Shown in pieces: positions 42,297 through 54,480 of a stretch of DNA of 64,000 nucleotides. Origin of the DNA: Pelobates cultripes (lineage: Eukaryota > Chordata > Amphibia > Anura > Pelobatidae); NCBI GenBank assembly GCA_933207985.1, contig OW240918.1, positions 20,435,330 through 20,499,329 on the forward strand, given 5' to 3'. The translations under genes were made by a program, and so were the position numbers. A model generated the notes under the pieces. That model did not search any database. It was not told the DNA's origin and saw only the letters and a program-made list of their open reading frames with translations. Numbering within the stretch: the stretch's first letter is position 1; each line of letters begins with the position of its first letter.

Positions 42297-42505
42297 CTCT
42301 ATGACTGAGAACATAAAGCTTGATGATCTCAGCCAATCCGCACTGACACAGGAAGCACCTCTAGTGACCGTCTGAGTGTTTGTCACTAGAGGTGTCACTA
42401 GGAAGCAATGTAAAAACTGCCTTTTCTCTGAAAAGTCAGTGTTTACATTCAAAAGCCTGCAGGGACAGGCTATAGACACCAGAACCACTACATTAAGCTG
42501 TGTGT
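42297..42505. mobile_element. T2-type MITE fragment
   Basis: It contains GGAAGCACCTCTAGTGACCG, TTTCTCTGAAAAGTCAGTGT and AGACACCAGAACCACTAC, all shared with the MITE at 9.4 kb. Terminal TTAA is lost. Confidence 0.7.
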
Positions 42506-42728
42506 GCGCCCGCTAGTGAGTGAACTTGCTTGCATGTGTGTGCCTGCTAGTGAGTGAGCTTGTGTTTTTATGTCAATGAGCTTATGTATATGAGTGAGAT
42601 TGTTTGTCTATGAGGCTGTGTATCAATGAGCTTGTGTGTGTCAGTGAGATTGTCTGTGTCTGCATGTGAGTATGCTTACTGTATAATTAAATGTTTTACT
42701 CTGAAAGGACTAATATTTTATATTAGAA

Positions 42729-42732
42729 AAAG

Positions 42733-42767
<35 letters not shown>
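42729..42767. repeat. (AT)n microsatellite
   Basis: About 15 AT repeats, breaking into TATTATATATT. Confidence 0.95.
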
Positions 42768-42771
<4 letters not shown>

Positions 42772-42861
42772 TAAATCATCTGGGGTGGCAAGACAGCCTT
42801 ACATATTACATGCGACAATATATGGCGCAATGACTTATGGGGCTGGCATAGATTTTTTTTT

Positions 42862-42896
42862 CCAGGGCTGCTTTGTATCCCCAGTCCGGCCCTGCA
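42862..42896. mobile_element. Right terminus of a hAT element
   Basis: The reverse complement begins CAGGGCCGGACTGGGGATAC, a hAT-type end closely related to the terminus at 7,551. The partner end was not found in the window. Confidence 0.55.
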
Positions 42897-42979
42897 CTGA
42901 ATCACCTCACTTATATAATGGGAGCAAAGCAAAAACACCGTTCTTTTTAACGGCTATTAAAAATGATAAACTGTCCAGA

Positions 42980-43330
42980 GCAGGTTTAAAAATATTTATT
43001 TAAGGTTTGGAAAAAAAAAATAGACATGGGTGCAAATGTGTGAATTTCTTTGACAGGTGCACATGTGCTCAGGTAAAGAAGACAGCCGTAAAAGCTTCTT
43101 TATTCGTGTCTGGAAATCCCCAGACAATGTGCTCTTTTTTGTTTAGACACCAAAGAATTACCTCACTTGGCAATTTGTGTTTTTAAAATTAGAAGAAAAT
43201 GCTTGACGGGCAGAAATGATTTTTAGGAGCAGGTTGCTCAGTGCGAGAGATTAGTTTGACAGGAGTGTCTGTGTATGTTACAATCTCTGTCCAAGTGGGT
43301 ATAATGGAACAAGCAGACAAATTCACCAAT
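42980..43330. promoter_or_regulatory. Candidate conserved non-coding block with E-boxes (speculative)
   Basis: It is repeat-free and moderately balanced in composition. Two E-boxes lie close together (CAGGTG at 43,054 and CATGTG at 43,062), with another CAGGT at about 43,070. ZEB-family repressors bind paired CACCT/AGGTG motifs, so this is a plausible regulatory module, but no conservation data were available. Confidence 0.2.
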
Positions 43331-44872
43331 CATAACCCATATTAATTACTACACCAATCTCTTCTATGCAATACCCCAGCACTAACTAAATCGGTAAACC
43401 TGGGAGATTTAATTCAAGGAAATCTAATATTCTGTATTCTGTAATATTATATTCAGGTCTAGGGGCAGTCTCAGATAGTGCAAGAATGTTCTGTTCTATA
43501 AAATTGACAGGTTTTATAAAGGAACCGATTTCTAATCAAGCCCCTGATGTGAACGTGTTAGAATTATTTTGTTACTGGCACTCTTCAATATGTATCTACG
43601 CATACACACTACATGTTTTGTTTTAAAAACCTTGGTTTGCTTGAGCCATTGTTATTCCAAGTACCATGACCACTTTAGAATTTTGATGTGGTCACTGTGC
43701 CTGGAGTCTCTGTATGCAACATTTCACCATGAAACCCTTTTGCTGCTAGTTGTGTAACTTTACCTCCAGCAGTGTCATTGGCACCATTAGAGATCCAGAC
43801 TGGCTAATGTCTGAATGTCTGCCCTCCCCCCACCCCTCCATGCCACCCATGTCTGAAAATAATGTAAGGCCAGACAACTGAAGGCAGACCATGTAGGGAG
43901 CACACTTTCAGTAAATTGGGGCAGGACCCCAAATATTTGTGACTGCCGTGCTAAAATCAGGACGATTGGTAAGTCTGACTCCCAGATATGTCATCCAGGC
44001 AGATGCAACACTATTTCGTGTAGCCTGTGTTAATTCTCTTCCCCAAAAAGAGTGAGCAGCAGCCGTGGACACTCTCAGCCTATCACGAGTTCCCAATTCG
44101 GAAAATAAAGTGAAAAGGGTAGGCATATTTATTCACTCAGTTTTTTTAAATCGGGAGGTAGTTAGAGCAGCACTTTGAAGCCTCGGACCAAGAAAAGAAG
44201 TAGAGGGGTGTCCAGAGTGGTCCTTTAAAACATTTATATAACTTTATTCAAAACCTCCATCGCCCTGGCACTACACCCATTTTCATGTACCAAGCAAAGG
44301 TGGACATCGATTTAAGGTTTAAGGTTTATGATATATTGCCTGGGGAAATGAATGAACAAAGCTTTTCAAACACTTTGTCGTAAGCCAGTAACAGCTAAAT
44401 ATAACACCATAAATGTATTAGATGTGCATTTTATGAATATTCCCAACATACAGCTTTAAAAAATAATAATAAACCACCTTCACACACCAATTCTATCCTG
44501 CAATATTTTCTTTTGCATTCTGCAAACGTTAATAATATTACAAGCTTGCAGTTTGTCTTTAAAATATACTTTTCAGACTTCAGGGAGTAAATACATGTGA
44601 ACATTTACCCTGGAGGTTACTTCAAGGGCCAGAGTTTGTTACAAATAATATCTTTTATCCATGTGAACAGTTACCTGGGGGGCAGTATACAATGTTACAC
44701 ACTATTTTTATTTAGACGCGATAAGCTATCAGACCTATTAGAAATATAAACATAAAGCTGTATTGCCATGTATAGCTTGCTAGTGCCGTCGGGTTCAGAA
44801 ATTCAGCTCCTAGGAAATGATGTATTTTATGCTTTAAGTGAATCCAGGGAAAAAGCAAAAAGCTAAGACGTT
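43331..44872. other. No feature recognised
   Basis: Single-copy-looking sequence. The 72-codon frame at 43,908-44,126 has no recognised family. Confidence 0.4.
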
Positions 44873-45240
44873 TAAAGTGATACTATAGGCATTAAAACAA
44901 GTTTAGCTTAATTAAGCAGTTTGGGTGTACAGATCATGCCCCTGTAGTCTCACTGTTTAATTCCTTGCCATTTAAGAGTTAAATCACTTTTGTTTCTGTT
45001 TAAGCAGACCAAGGAACACCTCCCCTGCCTGTGACTGACGCAGTCTGCGTGACGTAAATAGTTTCATTTTCAGTTAATATCAGTTAACTTCGTTAGAATA
45101 TTTCATTCCATGCTCTGTAAATTGAACTTTAACCCTACAAAGGAGGTTCCTGTATGGTATAGAAGGCAATTAACAGAGAAGGGGATAAGAAACATTTGAT
45201 TAACCCCTTACATCTACAGCCAAATGTACAAGTTGTGATC
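44873..45240. mobile_element. T2-like dispersed repeat (AAAGTGATACTATAGGC type)
   Basis: It starts TTTAAAGTGATACTATAGG and contains GTGACTGACGCAGTCTGCGT and GAAGGGGATAAGAAACATTT, a pattern I recognise as a common frog repeat type. The exact right end is unclear. Confidence 0.6.
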
Positions 45241-45483
45241 AAAACAAAACCTGGCATTTGTGCTATATGTCTGTCCAACCGTAATTCACCTCTTTCATAT
45301 TAAATGCACCCACACTTATTTTTATCATTTTATTCAGGGGAAACAGGGCTCTCATTTAACATCACCTATTTAGGTATGGAACATAATTTAATATGAATAA
45401 AATATAAAAAAAAGTGGGAGAAAATAAGATTTTTTAAAATTTTCTTAGTTCTACATGACATTTTAACTGTGAATGTCAAAATA

Positions 45484-46130
45484 CTGTTTGCTTTTACTGC
45501 AATAAAGTACACATATTTGTATTCAGCGATGTCTCGCATGTAAAACAGTACCCCCTATTTACAGGTTTTATTGTGTTTTGGGAAGTTACAGGGTCAAATA
45601 TAGCGTGTTACATTTTTCAGTTTTTTCACACTGAAATTCGCCAGATTGGTTATGTTGCCTTTGAGACCATATGGTAGCCCAGGAATAAGAATTACCCCAA
45701 TGATGGCATACCATTTGCAAAAGTAGACAACCCAAGGTATTGCAAATGGGGTATGTCCAGTCTTTGTTAGTAGCAACTTGGTCACAAACACTGGCCAAAG
45801 TTAGTGTTAATATTTGAAAATGCAAAATACTAATTTGAACGCCAATTTTGGCCAGTGTTTGTGACTAAGTGGCTACTAAAAAAAAAGACTGAACATACCC
45901 CATTTGCAATACCCTGGGTTGTCTACTATTGCAAATGGTATGCCATCATGGGGGTAATTTTCAAAGGCAACATAACCAACCTGGCAAATTTTAATGTGAA
46001 AAAACTGAAATGCAAGCCTTATATTTGACTGTAACTTTAGAAAACACCATAAAACCTGTACACGATGGGTACTGTTATACTCGGGAGACTTCGCTGAACA
46101 CAAATATTAGTGTTTCAAAACAGTAAAACA
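45484..46130. mobile_element. Large palindromic MITE (arms about 300 bp)
   Basis: The left arm (about 45,484-45,815) and right arm (about 45,830-46,130) are reverse complements over nearly their whole length. Examples are ATTGCAAATGGGGTATGT and GGTTATGTTGCCTTTGA in both. The left arm carries about 30 extra bases near 45,660-45,695. The centre is TGCAAAATAC. It is non-coding; frames of about 75 codons on the minus strand are mirror images of each other. Confidence 0.88.
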
Positions 46131-46935
46131 TATCACAATTGATGACAAGTGTCCCTTTAAGAGTGCCATCGCTGATCACTTTAAAATGCACACTTACACA
46201 TTGTCTCAGAAGAAACCAGTCAGCATGCCAGTGTGACATTGGCACATGGCATTTGTGAAGAAGGCATGCTTGGTCTTGAGAGCAAGCAAACCAAGGAAAC
46301 CGCAGATTTTAAAGAGGCTGGAGGATTTTGACTTGCCAGATTAGGAGACACCTTTCTCTACGGCTTATCATATTAAAGTACGGTCATTTGCTCCAAACTG
46401 TGTAAGTGGGTTGTTTTTTTTAACTTGAAGCACTCATAAACCTTTGTTTTTAAACAGATAGTACTTTTGTTTTTCTTTTATAATGTTTTCTTATATACAA
46501 AACGTTTTGAAGAAATAAGTTCTGAGACCAAGAACAAAAATTGTAATTTAAGTATCTACATGCATTTTCTTTATACTGTTTGTACTTTTGTTAAATATTA
46601 TATACAGAGTTACCGAACATAAAAGGTAATATTGCACAAACCCTCTTTTCTACTACACAACAGTATTGGTGTTAGAAGACGCATTTTCCGAGATTATTTG
46701 TTGTATGTTTACTAAATTGTGCATTCTTGTAATAACTACAGACCCTTTTTTTTAATTATTATTATTATTATTTTTTAAATGTGTAATTCCCTTGCATATT
46801 CCTGGTTCCTAATCGGGTTAATAACCCTATTACTTTACTCTAGGTCATTTGATCTAAAGGTGCCTAAAAACCTCATGCATTCAGTTAAGCAGTGAAATAC
46901 AATCCAAGTGCATCAATAAAAGGGGGAGGTAAGAG

Positions 46936-47015
46936 TTAACCCCTTAAGGACACATGACATGTGTGACATGTCATGATTCCCTTTTATTCCAGAAGTTTGG
47001 TCCTTAAGGGGTTAA
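46936..47015. mobile_element. 80-bp TTAA-type palindromic MITE
   Basis: The ends TTAACCCCTTAAGGAC and GTCCTTAAGGGGTTAA are perfect inverted repeats including the TTAA target. The middle is also partly palindromic (CATGACATGTGTGACATGTC). A piggyBac-like or Kolobok-like origin is possible. Confidence 0.85.
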
Positions 47016-48322
47016 AAGAAAAACTATATTATGGTTAAAACCAATAAAGCACAGATTAGAAATCAAATATTTATTTCAAATATAAATATCTCTTTCATGC
47101 ATCATTTAACAATTTTTCTAATTATAGTTTTAATTCAAAACGTTATTTTCATTATTACTATGGTGTAATTACGGATATATACATATATGGTGTGTAAATA
47201 AAATTCCAAAACAAAGTATAAAGCTATCCATAAAGAATATTAATTTCCACCTAAAAAGGCATAGCATTGTGCTATTAGAGAATATGTATTGTATTCAAGT
47301 CTTTAGTGGTTATGCACAGTATGTTTATAGTTAGGTTGAAGAAATAATGAGTAGACATAATAGATGCAGAGAACCATTTTCGACATGTGGTGATGAAAGG
47401 ATACATTAACTGTTCATCCGGTACGAGCTTTTACCTGCAAATGGGCATGTCTGAAAAAAATGTAAGCTGATATGTGTGAGCATGTTGCTCCCACCTGTTC
47501 CAAAAAGGCTGAAGCATCAATCAAAATTAACACCATTAAGCCAATTTCGGTTTCCTGTCTCAGCCTAGGTCATCAAGGACAGATGGTCTAAATCTGAGTG
47601 AAATTTACTCCTGTACATTCTACATGTATATAGCCTGGGATGGCTGAAGGGTTCCATGTATTTTTTTTATGAAGATAAAAGGTAGATTAACTGAGAGGTG
47701 AAAAATTATGAGCCTATACATTTGCTTTTTAGGGTTTATCGGATCATTTTAGTGCGCCACACTTAGAATAGAGTTTAATTTATTGAGGTTTGCCCAAATG
47801 TGGGTTGTGAGAGTCTCTTTAGGCAAGTTATAAACGGTCGCTAGGGAAATCAGACTTTATACTTATCTGAAGCTTGATAAACACACAAAATTTGGGCTGG
47901 ATCTCTAGAATAAGAAATGAAAAATAACAGTGCAACACTGTATGGCGATATAAACAGTGCCCCCACTTAATATGGAACTCACAGACTCCAAGTGATAAAG
48001 CGCCTTCCCTTGCAAGGGAGGTCTGGATCCTCAGTCAGCTTGCCGCTTTCGGTCCTACACATTTCATTTCCTTAGAAACTTCCTCAGAAGTTTGATCTGT
48101 GTCCTTGTGGTGGATGTGAATACTTAAGTATGCTCCTACAATGCTTTGCATGGAATAATGTTGAAAAATGTGTGTCCATTAAATACATATTGTAGGCCTC
48201 TAAACAATGCAGACATACTCCACCTAGCTTACGTGAAGGAATGTCAAGAGGAGAGAATGAGGTCTCTCACTTGATTTGTGTTTCATCCCCCTCCACTCAC
48301 ACCACAAAGGTCGAGGTAGCAG
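47016..48322. other. Unassigned AT-rich sequence
   Basis: No gene seen. The segment near 47,940-48,130 looks like a dispersed frog repeat (GCGCCTTCCCTTGCAAGGGA, then TTCCTCAGAAGTTTGATC), but I could not name it. Confidence 0.4.
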
Positions 48323-48862
48323 TGTGACGAGCTAACCGCCAAAGAGCGCTCTCTCCAGTGCTAACCACGTGGAGATACCCACTGGAGAGTGACGCGAGCC
48401 CCATGGAACTATGACCCACCTTCTCTCCAAGAGCGGCGATTGGTGCAAATTGGTTTAGGCGGGAAATTTAAATCACTGGCCGAAAGCAAGTGATTCTGTG
48501 AAGCTATTTTCGGGTATGTACACAGCCTCAAGCCCAGACTTTGTATGACGATTTCTCGGGCTTTGTACATCCGATAGCTGCGCAATTTGCAGGGATCATC
48601 GATGGGACCAGGAGCTATTTGGGGATGCATTGCATGTGTGGGCGAGTTACTGTATTGTGTGTATTTTTGTGGTTTTTGTGTGTTTGGCTTCCTGTGTCCG
48701 GGAGATACCATTATCTCCCAGACACAGCGGTGCCGGGGTGGGCTTATGTTTTGTATTGTTGTAAATGGAGACCCCCCTGTGGAGGCCTGTGCATCTTGCC
48801 TGCAATAAACAGTTCTTTTTCACCCTTCACTAAGTCTCGACTAGTGTTTAGGTGATATCACA
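48323..48862 (+). mobile_element. LTR of an unrelated retroelement (possible solo LTR)
   Basis: A segment of about 540 bp has inverted ends TGTGA...TCACA, a polyadenylation signal CAATAAAC at 48,803-48,810 and a GC-rich 5' half with an ATTTAAAT TATA-like stretch near 48,465. This layout fits an LTR read on the plus strand. No identical flanking 5-bp duplication was found. The following 150 bp (to about 49,030) is not obviously single-copy and could be leader sequence. No coding region follows. Confidence 0.5.
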
Positions 48863-50315
48863 ATTGCCCTTCTGCAAGCGACTATAATCACTGGCTCGCA
48901 GCTATAATTACACTAGGGCTGGGCACAACTAGGAAGGGGCGACAACAGGTTGTAGTAACTCAACCTCAAGAGGGTATAGCGCCACAGGGGAAGCAAGCAA
49001 AAACTGCCCGACTTTTGTGCTGTCGGGGTCCCAGATATTTGTGAGTTGAAGAAAGAGAAGGGAGTTGATACTTGTTCAGGAATTCATTTCTTTGCTGCTT
49101 ATCACCCATTATTCAGGTCTTAGATAAGAAACAAATTCAGATGAGACCTAATTTAAAGAATAATTCCAACATTATACATACTTACATTTATGAATAACAC
49201 CGGAGAGTGTTGTACTTACTTTTTATATTACTGTTCCAGCCCTCTTTCCTCCTGGATGAAATGATTACTTACCTGTAATCCAGCTGCAGGAGGGTCTTCT
49301 CACCATAGTTCCGCTTACTGGTAAAATATCAGTACTGAGGATCTCCTAGCCAATGGAATGCTTCTTAAAAAAAAAATAAGACCTAGGGAGCATGCGCAGC
49401 AATCTCCACTGTGCCCCTACAATTATGTATGAGAAGCACTGCCTTTAACTTTATACTGGGGCATCAAGTGATCAGGAAGAAGACCCTCCCGGCTGTCTGA
49501 TTGACAGCTGGGAGGGTGCAACCCTGGCACTTTTATAAAGTAACAAACAGGGGACACTTTGTTAAGTCCCCAAGGAACCTCAGCAAGCTGAAATGTTTCA
49601 AGAGCGCAGAGTGTTATATTTTAAAATTCCGTCTGAATTGCCTTGAATAAATTCAGGCAAATGAATAGCAAATTTCATAGTTAGCAGATAATGTGAATTA
49701 GAGAGGACATATTTATACTATCAAAGAAAAACTATTAAACAGACATTTAAAGGTGATTTTTCTTTAATGCATCATCTGCATAATATTTTAAAATGTACAG
49801 TGAAAGAGAAGGGTGGAGTCTGGAATGACCCTCTAACTAAAGTCCACATTTTATTTACACGTAAAGGTTCTTTAAACACTCCAGGACTCTATTTAAAATG
49901 TGTTCAACCAAACAATATTCACACGTTTGTAATGTTACATTAACAAGGATTTGAACCCCCTATTCAATCAGAAGATATTATCCTGTAAAACTAAAAATGC
50001 AAGAATTAATTATAAAACCCTTTTCCTAAGTGTTATAACAAGGCTACAAGGAGTATATTTTGCCTGCATTGTCAAACGCTTATCTTTATGCCAGGTCAGC
50101 ATCTACTAATAATATGTGGCCTTGCTCTGCTAAATAACCCAGAGCACTGAGGGACTGCGTTCAATAGACCTGAAAGTTAACAATGTAATAGTAGTCTTCC
50201 CTACACAATCAGGTCTACCACCGTAGCAAGACCGTGCTATGTCATTCAGCAGAACAAGGTTGCATTTAATTAGCATGTATAGCTGTGCAACTGCCAATGG
50301 GGCTTTCAAAATCCT
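48863..50315. other. Unassigned sequence
   Basis: It contains a possible MITE relic near 49,370-49,560 (GAGCATGCGCAGCAATCTCC, AGAAGCACTGCC) but otherwise no recognised feature. Confidence 0.4.
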
Positions 50316-50320
50316 TTTTT

Positions 50321-50366
<46 letters not shown>
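50316..50366. repeat. T run and (AT)n microsatellite
   Basis: A T tract followed by about 20 AT units. Confidence 0.95.
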
Positions 50367-50367
<1 letters not shown>

Positions 50368-50555
50368 TTTACATTTTTGTATCACTGATTTTTTTTTTGT
50401 TAAGATTTGAACATTTGAAAACATCACAAAAAACAATGAGCTGTAATGTTTGAAACAATAAAACAAATTACACTAATCGATAAAATAATTATTTTTTCAA
50501 ATGCCACTTTTTCAGCAAGTGAAAGAATTGGAGACAGAAAAGACACACCCTAGTT

Positions 50556-50691
50556 CAGGGGTAGGCAACCTTCGGCACTCCAGATGTTGTGGACTACATC
50601 TCCCAGAATGTTCTCACAGCCATAATGCCACCAACGAATCATGGAAGATGTAGTCCTCAGCAACTCGATTGCCAAAGGTTGCCTACCCCTG
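50556..50691. mobile_element. hAT MITE (CAGGGGTAGGCAACC) with 8-bp target duplication
   Basis: Inverted ends CAGGGGTAGGCAACCTT and AGGTTGCCTACCCCTG. The flanks CCCTAGTT and TCCTAGTT are an 8-bp duplication with one mismatch. It is 136 bp and non-coding. Confidence 0.9.
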
Positions 50692-50924
50692 TCCTAGTTA
50701 CTACTGCATCTTGCTTCTCTTCTAGGAGGAGAACGGATGAACAACAACAAAAATTAGCAAATTGAGCATTATCCACTGCACAAGGTAAACACGATTGAGT
50801 ATAATCAATTTTAGCATATCAGATGACTCTCACAAAATGTGTCAACTCCAGTGCAAAACACAGACCAGCACTCTTAGCCAATCAATAACTTCCAGGATGG
50901 ACAAAATGGATAATGATGCGGAAG

Positions 50925-51235
50925 TGTATAACCACTCTGCATGGAGACGCTGAATTTTCCTCATAGAGATGCATTTATTCAATGCATCTCTAGGAGGAGG
51001 TCCTGATTGGCCACCACCCATAAGCGGCAGGTGGGGGCCCTAAAAGACAATGGTGGAACCTATTTCCCCCCTCCGTCTCCCACCCATGAGTGGCACGTGG
51101 GGGCCCTAACAGACAATGGGGGGAGGACCTCTTGTCCCCCCATAACCCCCACCCATTGCCCTAAAAGACAATGGGGTGGGAGACCTATTGTTTCCACCCC
51201 ACCATCCCCCACCCATGGGTGACGGGTGGGGGCTA
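50925..51235. repeat. T2 fragment followed by a 65-75-bp tandem repeat
   Basis: 50,925-51,006 carries TAGAGATGCATTTATTCAAT, typical of T2 MITE interiors. From 51,007 about three imperfect units follow with CACCCATGAGTGGCACGTGG, GGGGCCCTAA and AGACAATGGGG. Confidence 0.75.
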
Positions 51236-52989
51236 AATGAAAAAATGCCCCCCCAAGCCTCTAGTCATCCCTCACCCCCCAAAAAAATTAAATAAAGCCC
51301 TACCTACCTCACCCTAAAAATAGTGAGGAGGGGAACAATAAAACTAAATAAAACTTACCATTTGATGTCTTTTTTCAGCCCCAAAAAAGGCCAAATTAAA
51401 ATCCATAAAGCCTGCTGAACTTAAAAAATAAAAAAAGAACTGAACGCAAAAAAAACCAAAACAAAAAAAAAACCCTGAAACCAATAAGAGTGCTCTGATA
51501 GGTAAATAGTGAGCCTTACCGGATTGGTTACCTGCAAGGCTCACTATTTACCTATCAGAATTATTTGTCCAGACCACCACTTAATAGATTCTTCACCCTT
51601 TTATGTGCACTCCTCCTTGGCCAGTCCACACTCCCTCCATTTTGCCTTGGTGGCAGGAGCTGGGTGGGTTTTAGCGGAGAGATGAGCTGTCACTCAGCTC
51701 ATCCCGCCGCTTGTGAATGCACACCATGGGCATGAGCAAGGTAGATTTCACTGCTTCTGATAACAGACCTCAACAATGAACTGAAATAGCTTGATGTCAA
51801 AAGAAATGCACTGATGAGTACTATGGAATTGGTAATACTTGGCCTACACATTTACTAGTTATTTGCTGTAGAAAAAAAATCTGTAGAAAAAGTAAGAACA
51901 TATAGGGGCTTCCATGTCGAAAGACAATTTACAAACAGACATTTAGCAATTGCACTAACGTACTAGTACAGTGTCATAATCCTTTCATGCCAGACTAGCC
52001 AGACAAGGAAGAGAGTCTTGCATAAGTCGTTACAATGAAAGGTTACCCAAAAAAAAAAAAAAAAAAAGTTTCAGACATTTAAACCCAGTTACCACTTTAA
52101 CAATTATCAGGTCGGTAACTTTTTAGCACAGATACTGTATTCTTTGTAGTTCATATTTGTGTGACATATATGTATGCACACGCAATCACATACGAAAACA
52201 AAAAGTCAAATATTTTGTAATTACATTTTCCTAATACTATATCCTCACTTTTATGTGGGATGATTTGCAGTTCACAAGATCTCTCCTTTCAGTAATATGT
52301 AGGTAATCAGATGAGTTACAATTAAATTATGTTAGGGCAATGCAATTTAAGTTTAACTAATGTGGTGTGTGTCTGTGAGTAATGTCTGATTAGTTTATTG
52401 CAGTTAGTGCAGGATGTCTTGTGATACCGACCTTGAAAATTCAGATAACCTTGTGATAGGCTCGAGGACATGGCTAGGATAGCAATTAAAGTGCATGTCA
52501 GAGGATTTTTAAAACTTTAACCAAAAATATCACACCACACAGTTACAACCAAATACACATTTCTACCTATTTAGTTTGATGAAGCCAGGTCAATATTGTG
52601 TTGGCAATATCAAACATAGGGATAATCTTTATTACTTTTTTCTGAAAAAACTACTAGACCAACAAAACAAGTCTGTAAATATATTCAGATTTACTCTAAC
52701 AAAGCAGTTTTATTTAACGCAGATATTTAAAATGATTTTATTAAAATGAATTGTTGTTAGTGTGTTGTCTTAACTACACAACTTTCCTAATCCTCCCACT
52801 GACATCATCAACAAAATATTAGCACCATTCATTATTTTGTGAATCGTGCTATAATGGCAACCATTCAAGAATGTGTGTGTTCAAGTATATGTGCCAACCC
52901 AGTGTGCACATGGATAAAGGAAAAGTTGTAGAAGCTTCATCCTAGAACGCTAGCAGCAGAGATGTCTGCAGACTGCTACAGTTATAAGA
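51236..52989. other. Unassigned sequence
   Basis: C-rich then A-rich low-complexity sequence to about 51,480, then single-copy-looking DNA. The 52,220-52,470 stretch is repeat-free and could be tested for conservation. No gene recognised. Confidence 0.4.
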
Positions 52990-53510
52990 GACTGTGTACA
53001 GCAAGTATGTCAAACTCGCGGGCCACATGCGGCCCACAATGAATACATTTGCTGCCCGGCGAGCCGCGAGTTTGCAATGATTACTAAAGCAGAGTAGGCA
53101 CCTGCTCTCCTTACATTGCAGGTGCCTACTCTGCTCAAATTTACCCAGTACCGGCCGGAGGAGAAGTCCCTGGCGGCAGCGAGGGAGCTCAGTCTCCCTG
53201 CTCCTCACTGCTCCATCGGGCATGCCCTCTGTAGTGATGCCAGGTGCCTGAATATGACGTCATATTCCGGCACCAGGCATCAATAAACTGCGCACATGAG
53301 GGAGCAGTGAGGAGCAGGAAGTCTCCCAAGAGAAGCTCCCAAGAGAAGAAGCCCCACACCAGTTCCCAAAGGTAGGGAGCAATAAATCAAATGATGTTTG
53401 TGTGTGCAAGAATGAAGGTGCCTACTCTGCTTTAGTAATCAAGGCAAACTCGCGGCTCACCAAGCCGCAAATATATTCATTGTGGGCCACATGTGCTTGG
53501 TGTACAGGAA
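52990..53510. mobile_element. hAT-like inverted-repeat element (TATGTCAAACTCGCGGGCC)
   Basis: The left end GTCAAACTCGCGGGCCACAT and CACAATGAATACATTTGC pair with AAATATATTCATTGTGGGCC at the right. Internal GCAGAGTAGGCACCT occurs in both orientations several times. This matches the common vertebrate hAT-derived repeat with CGCGGGCC termini. Non-coding. Confidence 0.7.
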
Positions 53511-53549
53511 CACAGTATCAGGGGAACAGTGTACCTTCGACCATGCATT

Positions 53550-53590
53550 TATCACCGTTATTATGGAATTTGGAGTGTCCCTTTAACATT
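53550..53590. mobile_element. T2-type MITE right terminus
   Basis: TTTGGAGTGTCCCTTTAA is a T2 end. The preceding hAT-like element may have landed in this MITE; its left end was not located. Confidence 0.5.
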
Positions 53591-54237
53591 ACAAAATATA
53601 CACATAAATCGAAGAGTGAGTATTTTACACAAGGCAGTATAAGCTTACTTTGAACATCAATAGGAAAACCATAAATATGAGGAGTTTGTCCCAAATATGT
53701 CTGGAATTTCTAAATGTTTCTACTACCATAGAAGAAAACCTGCAGACAAATAAATCAACTGATTTACAAGTCAAGAAATTGAGAAGACGACTAGGTAACC
53801 TGCATACATGTTAATTCATCTTATGGGAATACACAAGTGTTTGTTTCCAGGCTGCCACTGATTTAGGAAGAAAGAGTGTAATATTATGATCCAGGGCCAG
53901 GGGAGAGGGGGGGCGGGGGCAAACTGTGAGATATATGCCGTCAGTGTTTTACATCTGTATTAAAATGTTCATGTCCACATCATAATGTGTATAGAAATAT
54001 GGAATGTGATTTTATCTTTAATACCTATATATACACAAATATATCAGTCCTGCACTGTATGGTAGATTATGCCTGGTGCTGAGGAACACTTCAAGTAGTA
54101 GACCACAATAGTAGAAAAATCAAACTTCTTTAGTGCAGATTAAATCCAAGTAAAATAGCCAATGTTTCACTGCGAGACTTGAACTTCCTCAGGACATACG
54201 TATGTCCAGAGAAAAGTACCGGTCAGCGACTAAAACG
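53591..54237. other. Unassigned sequence with dispersed-repeat tail
   Basis: A G-rich tract (GGGGAGAGGGGGGGCGGGGG) lies near 53,900. 54,100-54,230 resembles a dispersed frog repeat (GAACTTCCTCAGGACATACG). No gene. Confidence 0.4.
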
Positions 54238-54480
54238 TTAAAGGAATACTATGGACACCAGAACAAATACAGCATTTTGTATTTGTTCTGGTGAGTAGAA
54301 TCATTTCATTCAGGCTTTTTGCAGTAAGCACTGTTTTTTCAAAGAATATGCAGTGTTTACATAACAGCCTAGTGATAACTCCACTTGCCACTCCTCAGAT
54401 GGCTGCTAAAGGTGCTTCCTGGGGCAGTGCTGCCCACTGTGCAGCACTGCTGTTCAGTGTCTCCACCCTGTTAGCACAAC
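54238..54480. mobile_element. T2-type MITE, left half
   Basis: It starts TTAAAGGAATACTATGGACA and shares TTGTTCTGGTGAGTAGAATC and CAGTGCTGCCCACTGTGCAG with the 9.4-kb copy. The right end is missing. Confidence 0.8.

Noticed and set aside
48409..48855. 100-codon frames on both strands within the LTR-like segment
   Set aside because: They overlap on opposite strands, match no protein, and span an apparent polyadenylation signal.
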